Positions 1 through 11,812 of a stretch of 64,000 nt of DNA are shown in pieces. Origin of the DNA: Limonium bicolor (taxonomy: Eukaryota > Streptophyta > Magnoliopsida > Caryophyllales > Plumbaginaceae). A model generated the notes under the pieces. The model saw only the letters and a program-made list of their open reading frames with translations, was not told the origin of the DNA and searched no databases. Each line of letters opens with the position of its first letter. Within the stretch, counting starts at the first letter, position 1. The position numbers and the translations under genes were made by a program. Location: contig CM041779.1 in the NCBI GenBank assembly GCA_023374045.1, positions 144,399,485-144,463,484 of the forward strand, given 5' to 3'.

Positions 1-1012
1 GTCATTTCGTGTTTTCACAAAAGTGGTGGATTTTTACATGAGATTTCATGCTCGATCATTCACCTTTCCTTTCTCAAAAATATCCCTCATTCTTATTGTC
101 GGAGCAAGAGGAGCAGCATGAAGATCGACTACGCGGTTTGAGCCGAAAGCCAGAGACGCACTAACCCGCGGAGCGAGTCAAGCGACATGAAGACTAGCAA
201 CGACTGTTCGAGTTCAAGCTGTTGAAAGTTAGACGAACACCAGCTTGTATTGCTTGATGGCAGTACCACTTCGCTGCGAAAGCCCGAAGACGAGTGAGCA
301 TCCGGTCAAGAGCTCGAAGACGAGTGAGCAGCCAACCAGTTGCCCAAGCGTGAGCAGCCAGTCAGAAGCCCGAAGGCGGACCAAAAGAGTTCAGAAGAAG
401 TTTAGCTCAAAATTCCCCTTTTTAATGACTTTTTAGAATGATGTATAGGTTTTCCCTATGATTCTTTTCTCGCTTGTCCATTTCTCAATAGAGTACATGT
501 ATAGGTTTATACATTCCCTTTGAATTTGTTTAGATCAATGTGTATAGGGTTCCCCACTCCCTATTTTCTTTGCGAATGACCGAGCGTCAAAATTCATATT
601 GAGAAAATCCGCCACTTTGAAAACACGGTTTTTTAAAAAAAATTGTTTTCCAAAATCTCGGTTTCTTTTGGCATGCACGTCTTGTTTAAAGAAGGGAACC
701 AACGTGACGACCCTTCACGTTTTATCTATCGCTCTCAAAACTTTGCTTTATGGGGTGAAGTTTGCGGTGTCTACGGATACATCCCCTTTTAAATTTTTTT
801 TTGATGAAATAAATTGACACCCATCTCACAACATTTTCAGGATAAATAAAAATCACTAACAATCATTTACATTCATCACACAACAAATTTTTGTTTAACA
901 AAACATACTGATTTACCTCTTCTTCATTCTAATCCTTGTGCATGCAGGTGTTCGTGACAGTTGACAACTAGAAAGAAAGAAGACCAGTCTACCTATAGCA
1001 ACGGCAGAAAAG
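1..1012 (+). other. Leader region upstream of Tat/Ogre-type gag
   Basis: Non-coding stretch before the gag reading frame at 1013. It has no recognisable protein. At about 279-390 it holds three to four loose copies of a short unit with the core GAAGACGAGTGAGCA, and 430-560 holds several AT-rich copies of a phrase around GTATAGGTT. By position it should be the untranslated leader of the element whose gag follows. The matching 5' LTR and primer-binding site would lie left of the window. The assignment to the leader is inference from position only. Confidence 0.4.
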
Positions 1013-2464
1013 ATGGAGGAAGCCCCTCGACATGATCAAACAGTTGAAGGTCGATTTGTTCATGAAAGATTGATCCATGACCTTGCTGATGACTTGGAGA
1101 AAAACCTGAAGATAGAAGAATTTGTCCAAAGAAGAATAAATAGGGTCTATGCGGGGTCGGATAACAGTTACAAGGACCCTCCAACTTACTCTGCATACGA
1201 TGCCTATGAGTTTCAAGCAATGGATCATCACACTCTCTCTGTCCAATCCCGAACCACACCAAGCATGCCTTCTTCACCTATGTACAGTGCAACTCTGAGA
1301 ACCCCAACCGCCATGAGAGGAATTTGGCAACCATAAATGGTCTGTGACGAGGGTAAGACCCAAGGCCCATCTTCCCCCATGGTGCATTCCGACTTAAACC
1401 TCTCCTTGCCCATGCAAGAATATGTCCTTCTTTGGCAAGTACCTCATCACTCATCAAATTCAAGCCAACACCTTCAACCAGGAACAATACTGCCCTCTCA
1501 ATCTCTTGACACCGGCTACCCTGAGAAAGCCATTTCAATCCAAAACCTTGATCTCAGAGCGAGTCCAATGAAAGAATTGGTGAAAGAACTGAAGGCGGAA
1601 CTAGAGCTAGCCCAACGTTTTAAGTCTGCAGGTTGGGAGCCAACTAACCCGTATCTTGATGCTCGTCTGCAAAAAGGCATGAGTCTGCCTGAAATGAAGA
1701 AGTATGAAGGGATTGGAAACCCAAGGCATCACGTTGATAGGTATGATAAGCTCATGGATCTACATGGTCTATCCGATGAGCTGAAGGCCGCGTGCTTTAG
1801 ATTCTACTTAGAGGGGCCTGCTTACTCTTGGATTATGGGTCTGGATTTGAAAGGAAAGTCAAGCAAAGACCTGTACTTTGAATTTCTCACTCAATACGGT
1901 GGTAACTTTCATCATGAAGTTACACACAGAGATTTAGAAATCACCCGTCAAAACCATGGCGAAACTGTGAGGGAATTCATAGAAAGATGGAGGGTGAAGG
2001 CTGGGCAAATGAATAATCGACCCACTGAGGAGGAGCAAATACGAATGGTGATTTCTGGCCTGAGAGAAGAGTACCAATGCCGGCTGAGATATCTAGGGAT
2101 TTGTGACTTCAAACGATTGATGGCGGCCGTGATTGCTTTGGAGGACACTGAAATCAAATTGACAGAGCAATCTGAAATCTTGGAAAGAAGGGAACGTACA
2201 CTCAAACAAAGCTCACAGGGACAAGTTTCGAACCTCGGAATGTCGCTCAGCGAAGCATTGAAAATATTAGTCGAGGAAGGTCATCTAGCACTTTTCAATA
2301 CAAGGTCAAGAATCAAGAAACTTGGGCCACATTTGCATGAATACTGCGACTATCATAGAATCCGGGGACACACCACCGATGAGTGTACCACACTAAAGAA
2401 CACAATCCAAGAGCTGATAGACAAAGGAGAGGTATCTTCTTTAGAGCTGAGACGTTCATCCTAG
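1013..2464 (+). pseudogene. gag: Tat/Ogre-lineage Ty3/gypsy gag, split by one in-frame stop
   Basis: Retrotransposon capsid-nucleocapsid protein, which assembles the cytoplasmic particle. Two pieces, 1013-1336 and 1337-2464, lie in the same frame and are separated only by a TAA at 1334-1336 followed directly by ATG. They read as one ancestral protein of about 483 residues. The second piece carries the retrotransposon gag fold: a motif around YEGIGNPRHHVDRY, then GPAYSWIMGL, then EFLTQYGGNF, then ETVREFIERWRVKA. Near its C-terminus is a knuckle-like segment, CDYHRIRGHTTDEC, typical of Tat/Ogre gag. No protease, reverse transcriptase or integrase follows, so the element looks gag-only and would depend on partners for the enzymes. 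Whether the TAA is a mutation or a readthrough site is unknown. The lineage call is fairly secure; element autonomy is inferred. Confidence 0.8.
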
Positions 2465-4635
2465 ACCACGAAGGTGCACTTTTCTGAGGCTTCACCGAGC
2501 CATGTAGGACCATGTGTTCATCCATGACGATAGTGACAGAAAGTAGTTGAGTCAGTTTATTGTAATGAAGTGTTTGAAGGGTTGCATCATCCCATCCCCC
2601 TTTTGTTTGACCTATCCAGGAGTCACAGGGAAGAACAAGATAGTTTTATATGTTGACTGGCGCAATAGGGGATTACCACTCCTTAAGCGGCCTAAAGGTT
2701 TGATTGCAGCTAAAACATGTGGGGTCACGTTTCTTCCGGGACCCACTCAGCAATTGACCGCCTAAAGAACCATTATTGGCGAGATGAACATCGTGGATCC
2801 TCAACTGAAACCGACTCAAGCGAGATTAGGTGTAGCCTTACCACGCATGTATTGCATCCAAAAGAAAACCATAGAACAAAAAAATCATTCGGTCAAAACC
2901 CAAAGTCAACCATCTTCATTCATCACTTTCAGCATTTCATACATCCTATACATAGTAATTCCATATTACCACAATACGTCACATGGTAGATAATCACATT
3001 TGCATACTCCCATATCGAAATGACATCTTCGGGAAAATCGTGAGAGATTGTTTGAATAGAGTGCGTGAACCGCTGAACTCTCGACCCGTCAACGAACACA
3101 AAGGTCCAATCAAAATCAGCACCACGAACCAAGTGAGTAGTGTGCAAAGAGCAGTATTTTCTCTTGAATTTCAAATGAGGGCATTGGACAATCCATTGAG
3201 CGATGAGGGAAGATAGAGCGAGTCCATAGAGATAAAACCATGAACGACATGTGCATTCCTTTAGCACATGGAGAGGCACAATTCATAGCGAGATCAATGT
3301 CGATAAATAGGATATGAACTGTGATTCATGCAAAGATCCGAGAATTAGTAAGAAAACAATCATTGACTAATGAGAATGACGAGACACTTAGGAATAAAAA
3401 TCTCCACAAAACCAAAAAGCTTTGACTGCCCTGTACATAATCCCTTAGTGAGCCCCGCTGAGCCTTTCATGAAAAACTCTTCTTCAAAAAAATTCCACAA
3501 CATGCCAACTCACATACACATACATACTCACCCTTGCAATAGAGGATCTCGAAAGAGCCAGAGCCATGGTCTCTCCCCCACCATCTTTCACAAAACACAA
3601 CAGATGAAATGTTCGAAGAAATCAGTGAGTCAATGCAACTCCAAAGCCAAACACAAAAAAGAACACCGAAAGTGTTCGAGAAGATTGATGAGTCAATGCA
3701 ACTCCAAAGCTGAGAGTCAAAATGCAAAACAAAAAATGCTTGAGAAAGTTGATGAGCCAAATGCAATTTCAAAAACACAAAAATGAGAAGAAAGTCCAAA
3801 CCGTACACCAGAAGAGACAAGAAGGAGAAATCCAGATCAAAAAGACCAATGATGTCTCGCAGGAACTAACACAAGGTTATCAAAAACCCGTCTAATTATT
3901 CCACCCATGGCGAAGGCGAAACATATCCTCTATTGCACAAAAGCTCCACAATTCCCAAATAAATCCTCCAGTCCCATGTGACATACATTATACCCTTAAG
4001 CCCCATTATAACCCAATAAAAGACCTCTGACTCGTTAGTTGATGAGCGTTTACTGAAAGTATCGGATCTGAAACATGAATCATAAGTTTCGTACTTGTGA
4101 TCAACATGTCCCGTCTTTCAAAAGGGACCATGAGCGAATGAGTGTGACCTTATCCCACGAGGTCTTATGAGTGCGAGTGAATCTCCAATTTGAGCACCAA
4201 ATCATAAACAGCTTACCCCATTGCAGGTAAGGAATTTGTAAGGATCGGAAAGTCCAAACCTTAAACAGAAATTCTAGGGAAAATACTGCTCCAAACATCG
4301 AGGGTATCATCACCATTAACGCACACGACCATTCTCACGAGAGATTGACCCGTATCCCTCCAAGAGAGGAAAGTGATACACGCATTCTAGCTCAACAATC
4401 ACTCAAGATCGAACCGAAGATGTCTAATATTCATAAACCTCATATTAATAGAGATAGGACCGTACATTCTCTCCAAAAACTGCATTTGCATTTTGCATCG
4501 TATCTAGCATTTAATATTTGCATGCATCATAAGCACTCCATCACCAACACCTGATTGGTAAGAACTCAGCCTAGTCTCGCTGAAAGTCGACTTCAGTTGG
4601 TGCAATTGAAGTAAAACTTCTCCTCAAAGAAATCA
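2465..4635. other. Non-coding 3' region of the gag-only Tat element
   Basis: About 2.2 kb with no recognisable protein domain on either strand and only short chance reading frames. Where an autonomous Tat element would carry pol, nothing resembling RT, RNase H or integrase motifs is visible. The segment 3605-3790 holds a three-unit repeat, listed separately. The rest shows no structure I can name. Confidence 0.45.
3605..3790. repeat. Short tandem repeat, about 64 bp period, three units
   Basis: Three diverged copies begin near 3605, 3669 and 3733. Each has a GAAATGTTCGAGAAG-like start followed by a GATGAGTCAATGCAACTCC-like core. It lies in the non-coding 3' region of the Tat element, where lineage members often accumulate minisatellites. 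Confidence 0.6.
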
Positions 4636-5480
4636 AGCTGGAGCCATTCCGGGCTGTCTTTGAGCTACATCGAATAATTATGAAAGCCATCCGGGCCATC
4701 CTCGAACTACATCGAAGCACTTTAGAGCCATCCCAGGTCATCATCAAGCTACATCGAACCATCTTGGAGCTAGCATGGGCTATCCTCAAGCTACATCGAA
4801 TCAAACTAATGCCATTCAAGGCCGTACGAAGACAATCCCGGAGCCATCCAGCGTCATGCTTGAGCCTCAACAACACCATATCCAGAACCAAGCTGGAGCC
4901 ATCATCTGACATTGAAACCATCCTTGGAATTACACAAGGGTCATCCCAACAGTCCGAGAACAACACGGGAGCCACCTCAAATCCATTTCGTCACCAGGGT
5001 CTTGCCCACATAGTTTCGAACTACGTCAGGTCTGATCTCAATACGGAATTGAGTACGTAGGCAGCCCGCCCAGGGTGCGATCACCTCAAAGGAAAAATGC
5101 CCCTTTCTTCCTCGCTATCACCAAATTGAGCCATCTTGTAGACCTTTCCGGAGCCATCCCGAGCTATCCTGGAGCCATCATGAGAGAACCCTGAAGTCAT
5201 AACCGGCCGAAGCCGTCCATACATGACCAAGAATTTATCTACCACATCAAAATACGTCAAACACGACACAGTCCACCAATCACATCAACCCACCATTCGA
5301 CTCAAAATCTCAATTCAAATCGAAACCCACCAACCACCCCAGAGCCGTTGCTCATAATGGGGTCATGAATCATGTCGGAGCCCTCCGACCACACTGGAGC
5401 CACCCGACCGTACCGGGGCCATCAACGTAATCTGGAGCCATCAGTTCATACCGGAGCCATCACCACATGCCAAAGTCATC
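4636..5480. repeat. GGAGCCATC-rich degenerate repeat region
   Basis: Four units with a period of about 42 bp run from 4641 to about 4810, each combining GAGCCATCC and GCTACATCGAA. After this the nonamer GGAGCCATC recurs at looser spacing (for example near 4844, 4895, 5150, 5171, 5434 and 5453). The same nonamer is found in the polypurine tract next to the 3' LTR at 6976-6984, so the array may be an amplified copy of that boundary. The region has no gene. Confidence 0.65.
5014..5084 (+). promoter_or_regulatory. Conserved Tat/Ogre-like signature block, internal copy
   Basis: A 70 bp block with GAACTACGTCAGGTCTGATC and, 15 bp on, GAGTACGTAGGCAGCCC. It closely matches 12,298-12,364 inside the long LTR. 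Similar blocks are familiar from Tat/Ogre LTRs. Its function is not known to me. Finding one copy between gag and the 3' LTR suggests LTR-derived sequence was captured into the interior. Confidence 0.4.
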
Positions 5481-5637
5481 TCAAAATATGAAACAACTCT
5501 GGAGCCGTCTGCTCACACAGAAATCTACATCCACAAACAAGGAGTTTGATTCAATTAATATATTTATTCTTGAACATCTTACATCGCAGATCATTTACAT
5601 GTACCCACAAAGTTCGTTCACAATCAAATACTCACAA

Positions 5638-6706
5638 CCTGCTAGGCAGCTATTACGCTACTAGTACGGTCCCACATTTTCCTCCACTAGGCAGCTATTA
5701 CGCTACTAGTGCGAGATCATTTCATATCCGCCTGCTAGGCAGCTATTACGCTACTAGTACGATCCCACATTTCCCTCCACTAGGCAAGCTATTACGCTAC
5801 TAGTGCGAAATCGTTTCACATCCACCTGCTAGGCAGCTATTACGCTACTAGTACGGTCCCACCACTTTTCCTCCACTAGGCAAGCTATTACGCTACTAGT
5901 GCGAGATCGTTTCATATCCGCCTGCTAGGCAGCTATTACGCTACTAGTACGGTCCCACTTTTTCCTCCACTAGGCAAGCTATTACGCTACTAGTGCGAGA
6001 TCGTTTCATATCCGCCTGCTAGGCAGCTATTACGCTACTAGTACGGTCCCACATTTTCCTCCACTAGGCAAGCTATTACGCTACTAGTGCGAAATCGTTT
6101 CACATCCACCTGCTAGGCAGCTATTACGCTACTAGTACGGTCCCACATTTCCCTCCACTAGGCAAGCTATTACGCTACTAGTGCGAAATCGTTTCACATC
6201 CACCTGCTAGGCAGCTATTATGCTACTAGTACGTCCCACCACTTTTCCTCCACTAGGCAGCTATTACGCTACTAGTGCGAGATCGTTTCATATCCGCCTG
6301 CTAGGCAGCTATTACGCTACTAGTACAGTCCCACTTTTTCCTCCACTAGGCAAGCTATTACGCTACTAGTGCGAGATCGTTTCATATCCGCCTGCTAGGC
6401 AGCTATTACGCTACTAGTACGGTCCCACATTTTCCTCCACTAGGCAAGCTATTACGCTACTAGTGCGAAATCGTTTCACATCCACCTGCTAGGCAGCTAT
6501 TACGCTACTAGTACGGTCCCACCACTTTTCCTCCACTAGGCAAGCTATTACGCTACTAGTGCGAAATCGTTTCATATCCGCCTGCTAGGCAGCTATTACG
6601 CTACTAGTACGGTCCCACTTTTCCTCCACTAGGCAAGCTATTACGCTACTAGTGCGAGATCGTTTCATATCCGCCTGCTAGGCAGCTATTACGCTACTAG
6701 TACGGT
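5638..6706. repeat. Minisatellite: 23 monomers of about 46 bp arranged as 93 bp dimers
   Basis: I count 23 copies of a core reading CTAGGCAGCTATTACGC then TACTAG. They alternate strictly between two spacer types: one beginning TACGGTCCCAC and ending TTTTCCTCCA, the other beginning TGCGA and ending CATATCCGCCT or CACATCCACCT. The higher-order unit is therefore a dimer of about 93 bp, about 11.5 copies. Second-type monomers usually read CTAGGCAAGC, one base longer. Dimers are almost identical, which implies recent expansion or homogenisation. The core is an imperfect inverted repeat (CTAGGCAGC against GCTACTAG). Such arrays just upstream of the 3' LTR are a known trait of Tat-lineage elements. 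Confidence 0.95.
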
Positions 6707-6722
6707 ACTCCATTAAAGTATT

Positions 6723-6875
6723 ATAGGCTCGTCATAAGTCCTATAGCTAGATGTCAAGAGGTCTAGTTGAGGCACTCCTAAGTCCTCGTACTTTCAATCG
6801 CATTCTAGGCCCGTCATAAGTCCTAGAGCTAGATATCAAGAGGTCTAGTTGGGGCCCGTCATAAGTCCCCGTGCA
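6723..6875. repeat. Two-copy direct repeat, about 81 bp
   Basis: Units begin near 6723 and 6804. Both contain CGTCATAAGTCCTA, then GCTAGAT, then TCAAGAGGTCTAGTTG, and are followed by a partial third CGTCATAAGTCC. They lie between the minisatellite and the polypurine tract of the Tat element. Confidence 0.75.
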
Positions 6876-6907
6876 CCTGCACCCATAAGAACAAATCATA
6901 AACCGCA

Positions 6908-7006
6908 GTGAGAATTTTTGGCGGCCCCGTCAGCCTTGATCCAATTCTGCAAGGGTTTGCAAAATTGAATCAAGGGGAGCCATCTGTTGACACCAAAAAT
7001 TCTCAC
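6908..7006. other. Foldback spanning the polypurine tract and 3' LTR edge of the Tat element
   Basis: The outer arms are identical over 14 bases: GTGAGAATTTTTGG at 6908-6921 pairs with 6993-7006. The inner arms, 6934-6953 and 6956-6975, pair almost fully (CCTTGAT...AATT...TGCAA against TTGCA...AATT...ATCAAGG). The GGGGAGCCATC purine tract and the LTR start TGTTGACACC at 6985 lie in the right half. The plus-strand primer site is thus enclosed in a stem-loop of about 99 nt. Confidence 0.8.
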
Positions 7007-7997
7007 CCTATAAAGCAAAATTCTGAAAAAATAAATAAAATAAGAGGGGTCGTCACCTTTCTTTTCAAAACATATTAACGTGTGTGCCAAAACGAAACCG
7101 TCATTTTTGATAGAATTCTTAAATCATTTTTCAAAGCATTTTAGGAAAACACAACTTTTTCGAAAATGAATTTCCAACGACAATCCGGTTCTAAACCCCT
7201 CCCTTCTTGTCTTATTTACTTATCTTATTATTTTTGTATATTCTGATTTTTATTGCTTATTTGTTATCTATCTCATTTTCCGCTACTTGTACATAATCCA
7301 GTCTCCATTTTTTACATTCACTCATATTTTTACCTCTGTTATTTTAGTACTATTTCATTATTTCATATACTTTATCATGTTTGCTACTATTAATTTACTT
7401 TTCCATTCTTTCTAATTCACTACAGTGATGTGTGTCTAATTCAATTTCCATTTTCATAGCATTCACTCGCATTTTACCTCTGTCATTCTAATACCGTTTC
7501 ATTATTTCATGTACGCATTATTATACTATTTCATTCATTTGTATTTAGTCATGTTTTATACTTTAGTATTTTACGTTCTATTATTTCATGATTTTTGAGA
7601 AGAAAACGATCCATTAGATAAAACCGTTTCGTCTTACTGTATATTTTCATTTAGAACTAGCGTTCTTAGAAGGATTACTCTCGAGGGAAAGCTTTAGTAT
7701 TAGTTCTCACATACTTTTATTGAGTTCTGTCTTGGTGTAATTGGCCAGTGTATAGATGGAGGAAGCTAGAGGTCTTGATTTTGAAACTTGGTAAGATCCT
7801 CAGATTTCTCTTTTTTCCATTAAATGGTGCTCAGACCCATTTTTTTTCAATTCAGTCAAATGTAATTTTGGCCCAGTCTATGGTCAAACCGAGCATGACC
7901 AGCCCAATCGGTTTACTTGCTCCATTCATGCCCAAAAGAAAATAAAAGCCCATGACTCAATAAACCCTAACCAGACATCTGTCTCCATACCACACAT

Positions 7998-8005
7998 TAT
8001 AAAAC
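7998..8005 (+). promoter_or_regulatory. Candidate TATA box in the Tat LTR
   Basis: TTATAAAA followed by a C-rich leader, about 1 kb into the LTR. The position is plausible for an LTR promoter, but nothing else confirms it. Confidence 0.25.
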
Positions 8006-10554
8006 ATTCTCAAAACCTACAGTACCCGGACGTTTTTCCTCAGCCGACACTAATCCCAAAAACGTTCCAATTGTTCTGGTCCAAACCTTCTCTTTGTCTG
8101 CTCGAGCCTTCAGACCCGAAAAACTTCGATCGTGTTTCTATCCTTCCACCGAAATCCATCCTTCGCAAGTTTCACACCTAAATTCTGATTCTCTCGTTTT
8201 CGAAAACCATCGCGAGACTCATCACCATTCTTGTCTTCCCCAACCATCCATCGCTGAACCTTAAACCGCCTCATTTTCGACATTCCGGGAGTAGAGAGTC
8301 AGTCGCGTTTCATCCAGGCAAATGATTTTCACTTTGCTTCCCCCTTCTTTCTCTCTTCTGGCCAAATGAGCTGCACTGGCGATGGCTAATGAGAAGGGAG
8401 AAGCGAATAACTTGGTCTTATCAGACATTTGTTTATGAAACATGGGTAATCTCCTCCCCTGAGTCATTTAACATTTCACGCAAAAGATGATGTTAGAATT
8501 TCGATTTTCTTTTCCTTTCTCGTTGTTCTGTACATTCGCTTGGACTCATAACCTCGTATCTCCCATGAAACCGCCAGAGGAACCCGACATAAGGGCGATG
8601 GCTTAATGAACGACTTCTTCGGTATTCCGATGTTAGTGTCGTATTTCCCTCTCCCCTTACTTTCTTTTTTTTTCATAACTTGCAAAGCACATGACCTGGA
8701 AGTCCAGCATTCTCAAAGTATACATTGCTTCAGAACAAGTTTCGGATCTGTTGGTGGTCTTCGCCACGTCTTATTTCAGCTACTGATTCCTTCTTTAATC
8801 ATTATTTATTTTCTTGTTGCATTTTACCGAATGGAGCTGAAGCAGTACTCTTCTGGCAGTTCGTTTCTGTTGTTCATTCGTATTCACCTGGTGGTTATAA
8901 CTTCCCTTTTATATCTGTGAATGTCGACTAGAACACCCAAGATCGTCGTGAGTCTAACCAGTAACGTGCATCTTATTTTGGTGTTCATCAGTGAAAGGGA
9001 ATGAGGATTGGTTTCTGTATTTTCTACTTTCCCTTCTTGTCTGCTGAAACCTGAATTAGTGTCATGGCAGGCAGTTCTGTTATGTGTTCAGTATATCTTC
9101 AAGGAATGAACGGTATCGTTGGCGAGACTTTGCCATTCTCTTTGTTTATTTTCCTTGAACTAACCACCACTTTTGTTGATTGTTTGTATCTGTCTATATC
9201 TGTCTCATTGGAGAAATTCATGGTGCTCTCACCAGTACCAAATCTTAAACCTCGTTAGCCATATATTTGTTGAACCACATGTGGGATTTATTATCTTATG
9301 GGCACTCTATTCTCATTTACTGCTTTATGATGTTCTGAGGTGTATGTGTGATATATGCATATTCATGACAAATATGTATCATCTTCAGTCTTCTGATGCT
9401 GTTCGAGTGTTTGGAATTCTACCTATGACTCTCGATCTGTTATGTTCAAATTATAGCAAGGAAGACTAATGACCTGGTTGATGAATATCATTTCTCTTGG
9501 TGTTCTGACTTGTCCATGCTCAGATCTAAAAAAAACATATACCCGACTTGAGCAAGAGTATTCGCAAGATTACAGTCATGCTTCATTGTGTGTTACCATT
9601 CTCTTCTTCATGAGATTAACGTTTAGTGCTTTTCTGTTTAACCAGTAAACTTTGCACAGTCTCCTCTGTATATTTTCATTCAGTGCCAGGAGGGATATCA
9701 GGCGGGTGAATTTGTTGGCTGTTTCGATTCGTGTTGATATTGGGACTAATTCAAGTTCTCAGTTTTGATTAATATAGAACACATACGTAGGAATTTGTAT
9801 TGATACTCCACTCTTAGATTACGCTCACTCTGTACATATTGCATACATTTTTCTGCTTTAATGTTTGCTCTGTATTGCTTTGTTTTTCCAAGCTCATTGC
9901 AGGTGATCGCTGTTGCTTCTTTCTGGTATTTATCTTTAATCTGGATAAGCTCTTTGCTTTATTTAGCTGATGGCGCTACATGACATTCGTCCAATGTGCA
10001 TGTTTGTCTTGTTTCTTTTGCGCGAAAGTCTGTTATCACTTTTTTATTATTTTTATCACTTGAAGATTGCTACGTGTATTATCCATTTAATGTGCTTTGA
10101 GTTTGCATCTTCACTGCCGTTGGTGTCTAATCCCGGACTGCCGAAGAATCTTCGTACTAGCTAGTAACTTTCATGGGAATAAAAAGGGAATAAGGTCTTC
10201 TTTGAAACTGTAGGTTTGAGCTGAATTTCCGGCAGAGTTATTTGATTAATCGAATTTCAACTTAATTTAGTTAGTTCTTGAGGAGATTCATCCTAGGCTT
10301 ATTCTCATCCTCCCGTTTATTTTGCAACCGTAGCAGTAAACAATAGTAATAAAAACAAACAAACAAACAAAACAGATTTTTTTAGCTCAATTTTTGTATC
10401 ATGTCAAAATTTTGCTTGTTTGATTATTTGGTTTATTTTTTTCATTAGTTATGTAATGTTTACATTCATTTTATTGCAACTTATCATTATTTTGATTTTA
10501 TTTATTTAAACCCTAGACTGCCTTCTAGGTCACCTTTTTCATAATCAAAGTCTT

Positions 10555-10705
10555 GGAAGGTACCCCACAGCTAGCTTATTTCTGATTTGCTTTGTGGGGA
10601 ACAATACCATCCAAAACTTTGAAAATCTCTTGTAAGCCTTTGAAGGTACCCCACAGCTAGCTTATTTATGATTTGCTTTTGGGGAACAATACCTTCCAAA
10701 CTTTT
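10555..10705. repeat. Two-copy direct repeat with internal inverted repeat
   Basis: Units start near 10,557 and 10,643. Each contains AAGGTACCCCACAGCTAGC, then TGATTTGCTTT, then GGGGAACAATACC. GGTACCCCA and TGGGGAACAATACC pair imperfectly within each unit, so each can fold. The copies are about 90% alike and lie in the Tat LTR. Confidence 0.8.
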
Positions 10706-11652
10706 ATAGCCTATCCCAAACCATCCCTAATTTCATTAAAAAACTTTACAAAAAAAAAACACAAAGAATAAGTTCAAATCCGAATTCATTTGAAGTTCAA
10801 TTTCTCCTTCAATCCAAAGGCCTAATTTTCAAGATCCAAACAAGGCCCATATTTGATCCAATTCCAAAGACCATTTCAAAAGGCCACTCCAAGGCCCAAT
10901 CAAAAATCCATTTCAGCCCAAATCAATAAGGCCCAAAAGTCCAACAAGGCCCAATTCAGCCCAAAACACCAAACAGGGCCCAAAAGCCCAACAAGGCCTA
11001 TTCGACCCAAAACTCCAAACAAAGCCCGCTTCAACCTCAACCTGAACTTTGACCAACTTGAATTTTGACCTTGACCTGGTCCAACCTTGACCAACCCAAA
11101 CTTTGACCTTGACTCAACTTTGACTCGGTCCAACTTTGACCAACCCGACTTTTACTTGGTCTAACTTTGACCCGGCCCATTTTCCAACCCCAACCCAAAT
11201 TCAATTCAAACCCAATTCATTCAGCCCAATTCAATTCAAATCCTATTCCATTCAATTCAAATCCAGATTCAATTCATCCAATTCAAACTCAAGTTGTAAA
11301 TCCCATTCTTTTTCGAAAAAATCAAAAATCTTTTCAAAGATTTCAAACAGCTCTTTTATTTCAAACCGAAACCATTTTGTGAATTTGGAATTAAAAGGAA
11401 AAACTCTTCTCACATCACAGAAAACTTTTCTCACAACGCAGAAAGTTCTTCTCACATATACAGAAAGTTTTATCCTAAAAACATTTCTCAAAATCAGTGT
11501 TTCTTCGTCGAGAATTCCGAACAAAATTCAAAGTTTTCTAACTTAGATTTCAAACTCGAAATAAGCCGTTTTTGAGGAACAAGAAATGTCTAACATTTTC
11601 AAAACATTTTCTCCTAGTTAGACATCACTTGTCCCTCTTCCGAAATAAAAAT

Positions 11653-11812
11653 CCGAGGCGGGGCACTGGGGTCGTAACCTCCTTGTCGCAGTCTGGATCT
11701 CTTTAAGCGGGGCATTAGGGTGACAAACCTCCTATAATTGCAGCCTAGATTTTTACAAGGCGGGGTGCTAGGGAAGTAACGACCTTCCTAGTTGTAGCCG
11801 GGATTTTAGAAT
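11653..11812. repeat. Three-copy repeat, about 52 bp, in the Tat LTR
   Basis: Units start near 11,655, 11,706 and 11,757. Each has GGCGGGGCA or GGCGGGGTG, then GTAACCTCC-like and GCAGTCTGGAT-like segments. The copies are diverged. It lies in the 3' part of the LTR, and its role is unknown. Confidence 0.65.

Noticed and set aside
2547..2765. 72-residue frame after gag as a possible pol start
   Set aside because: No protease or RT motif; sequence resembles nothing I recognise.
5638..6706. Regular repeats with two alternating spacers, CRISPR-like at first sight
   Set aside because: Spacers are only two sequences repeated in turn, the DNA is plant nuclear, and no cas genes exist. It is a dimeric minisatellite.
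6896..7090. Minus-strand frame across the Tat LTR edge
   Set aside because: It overlaps the foldback and LTR start, and its frame has no known domain.
7700..10200. Several 60-100 residue frames in the Tat LTR
   Set aside because: Short, overlapping in different phases, no domains, and typical of chance frames in a 6 kb LTR.
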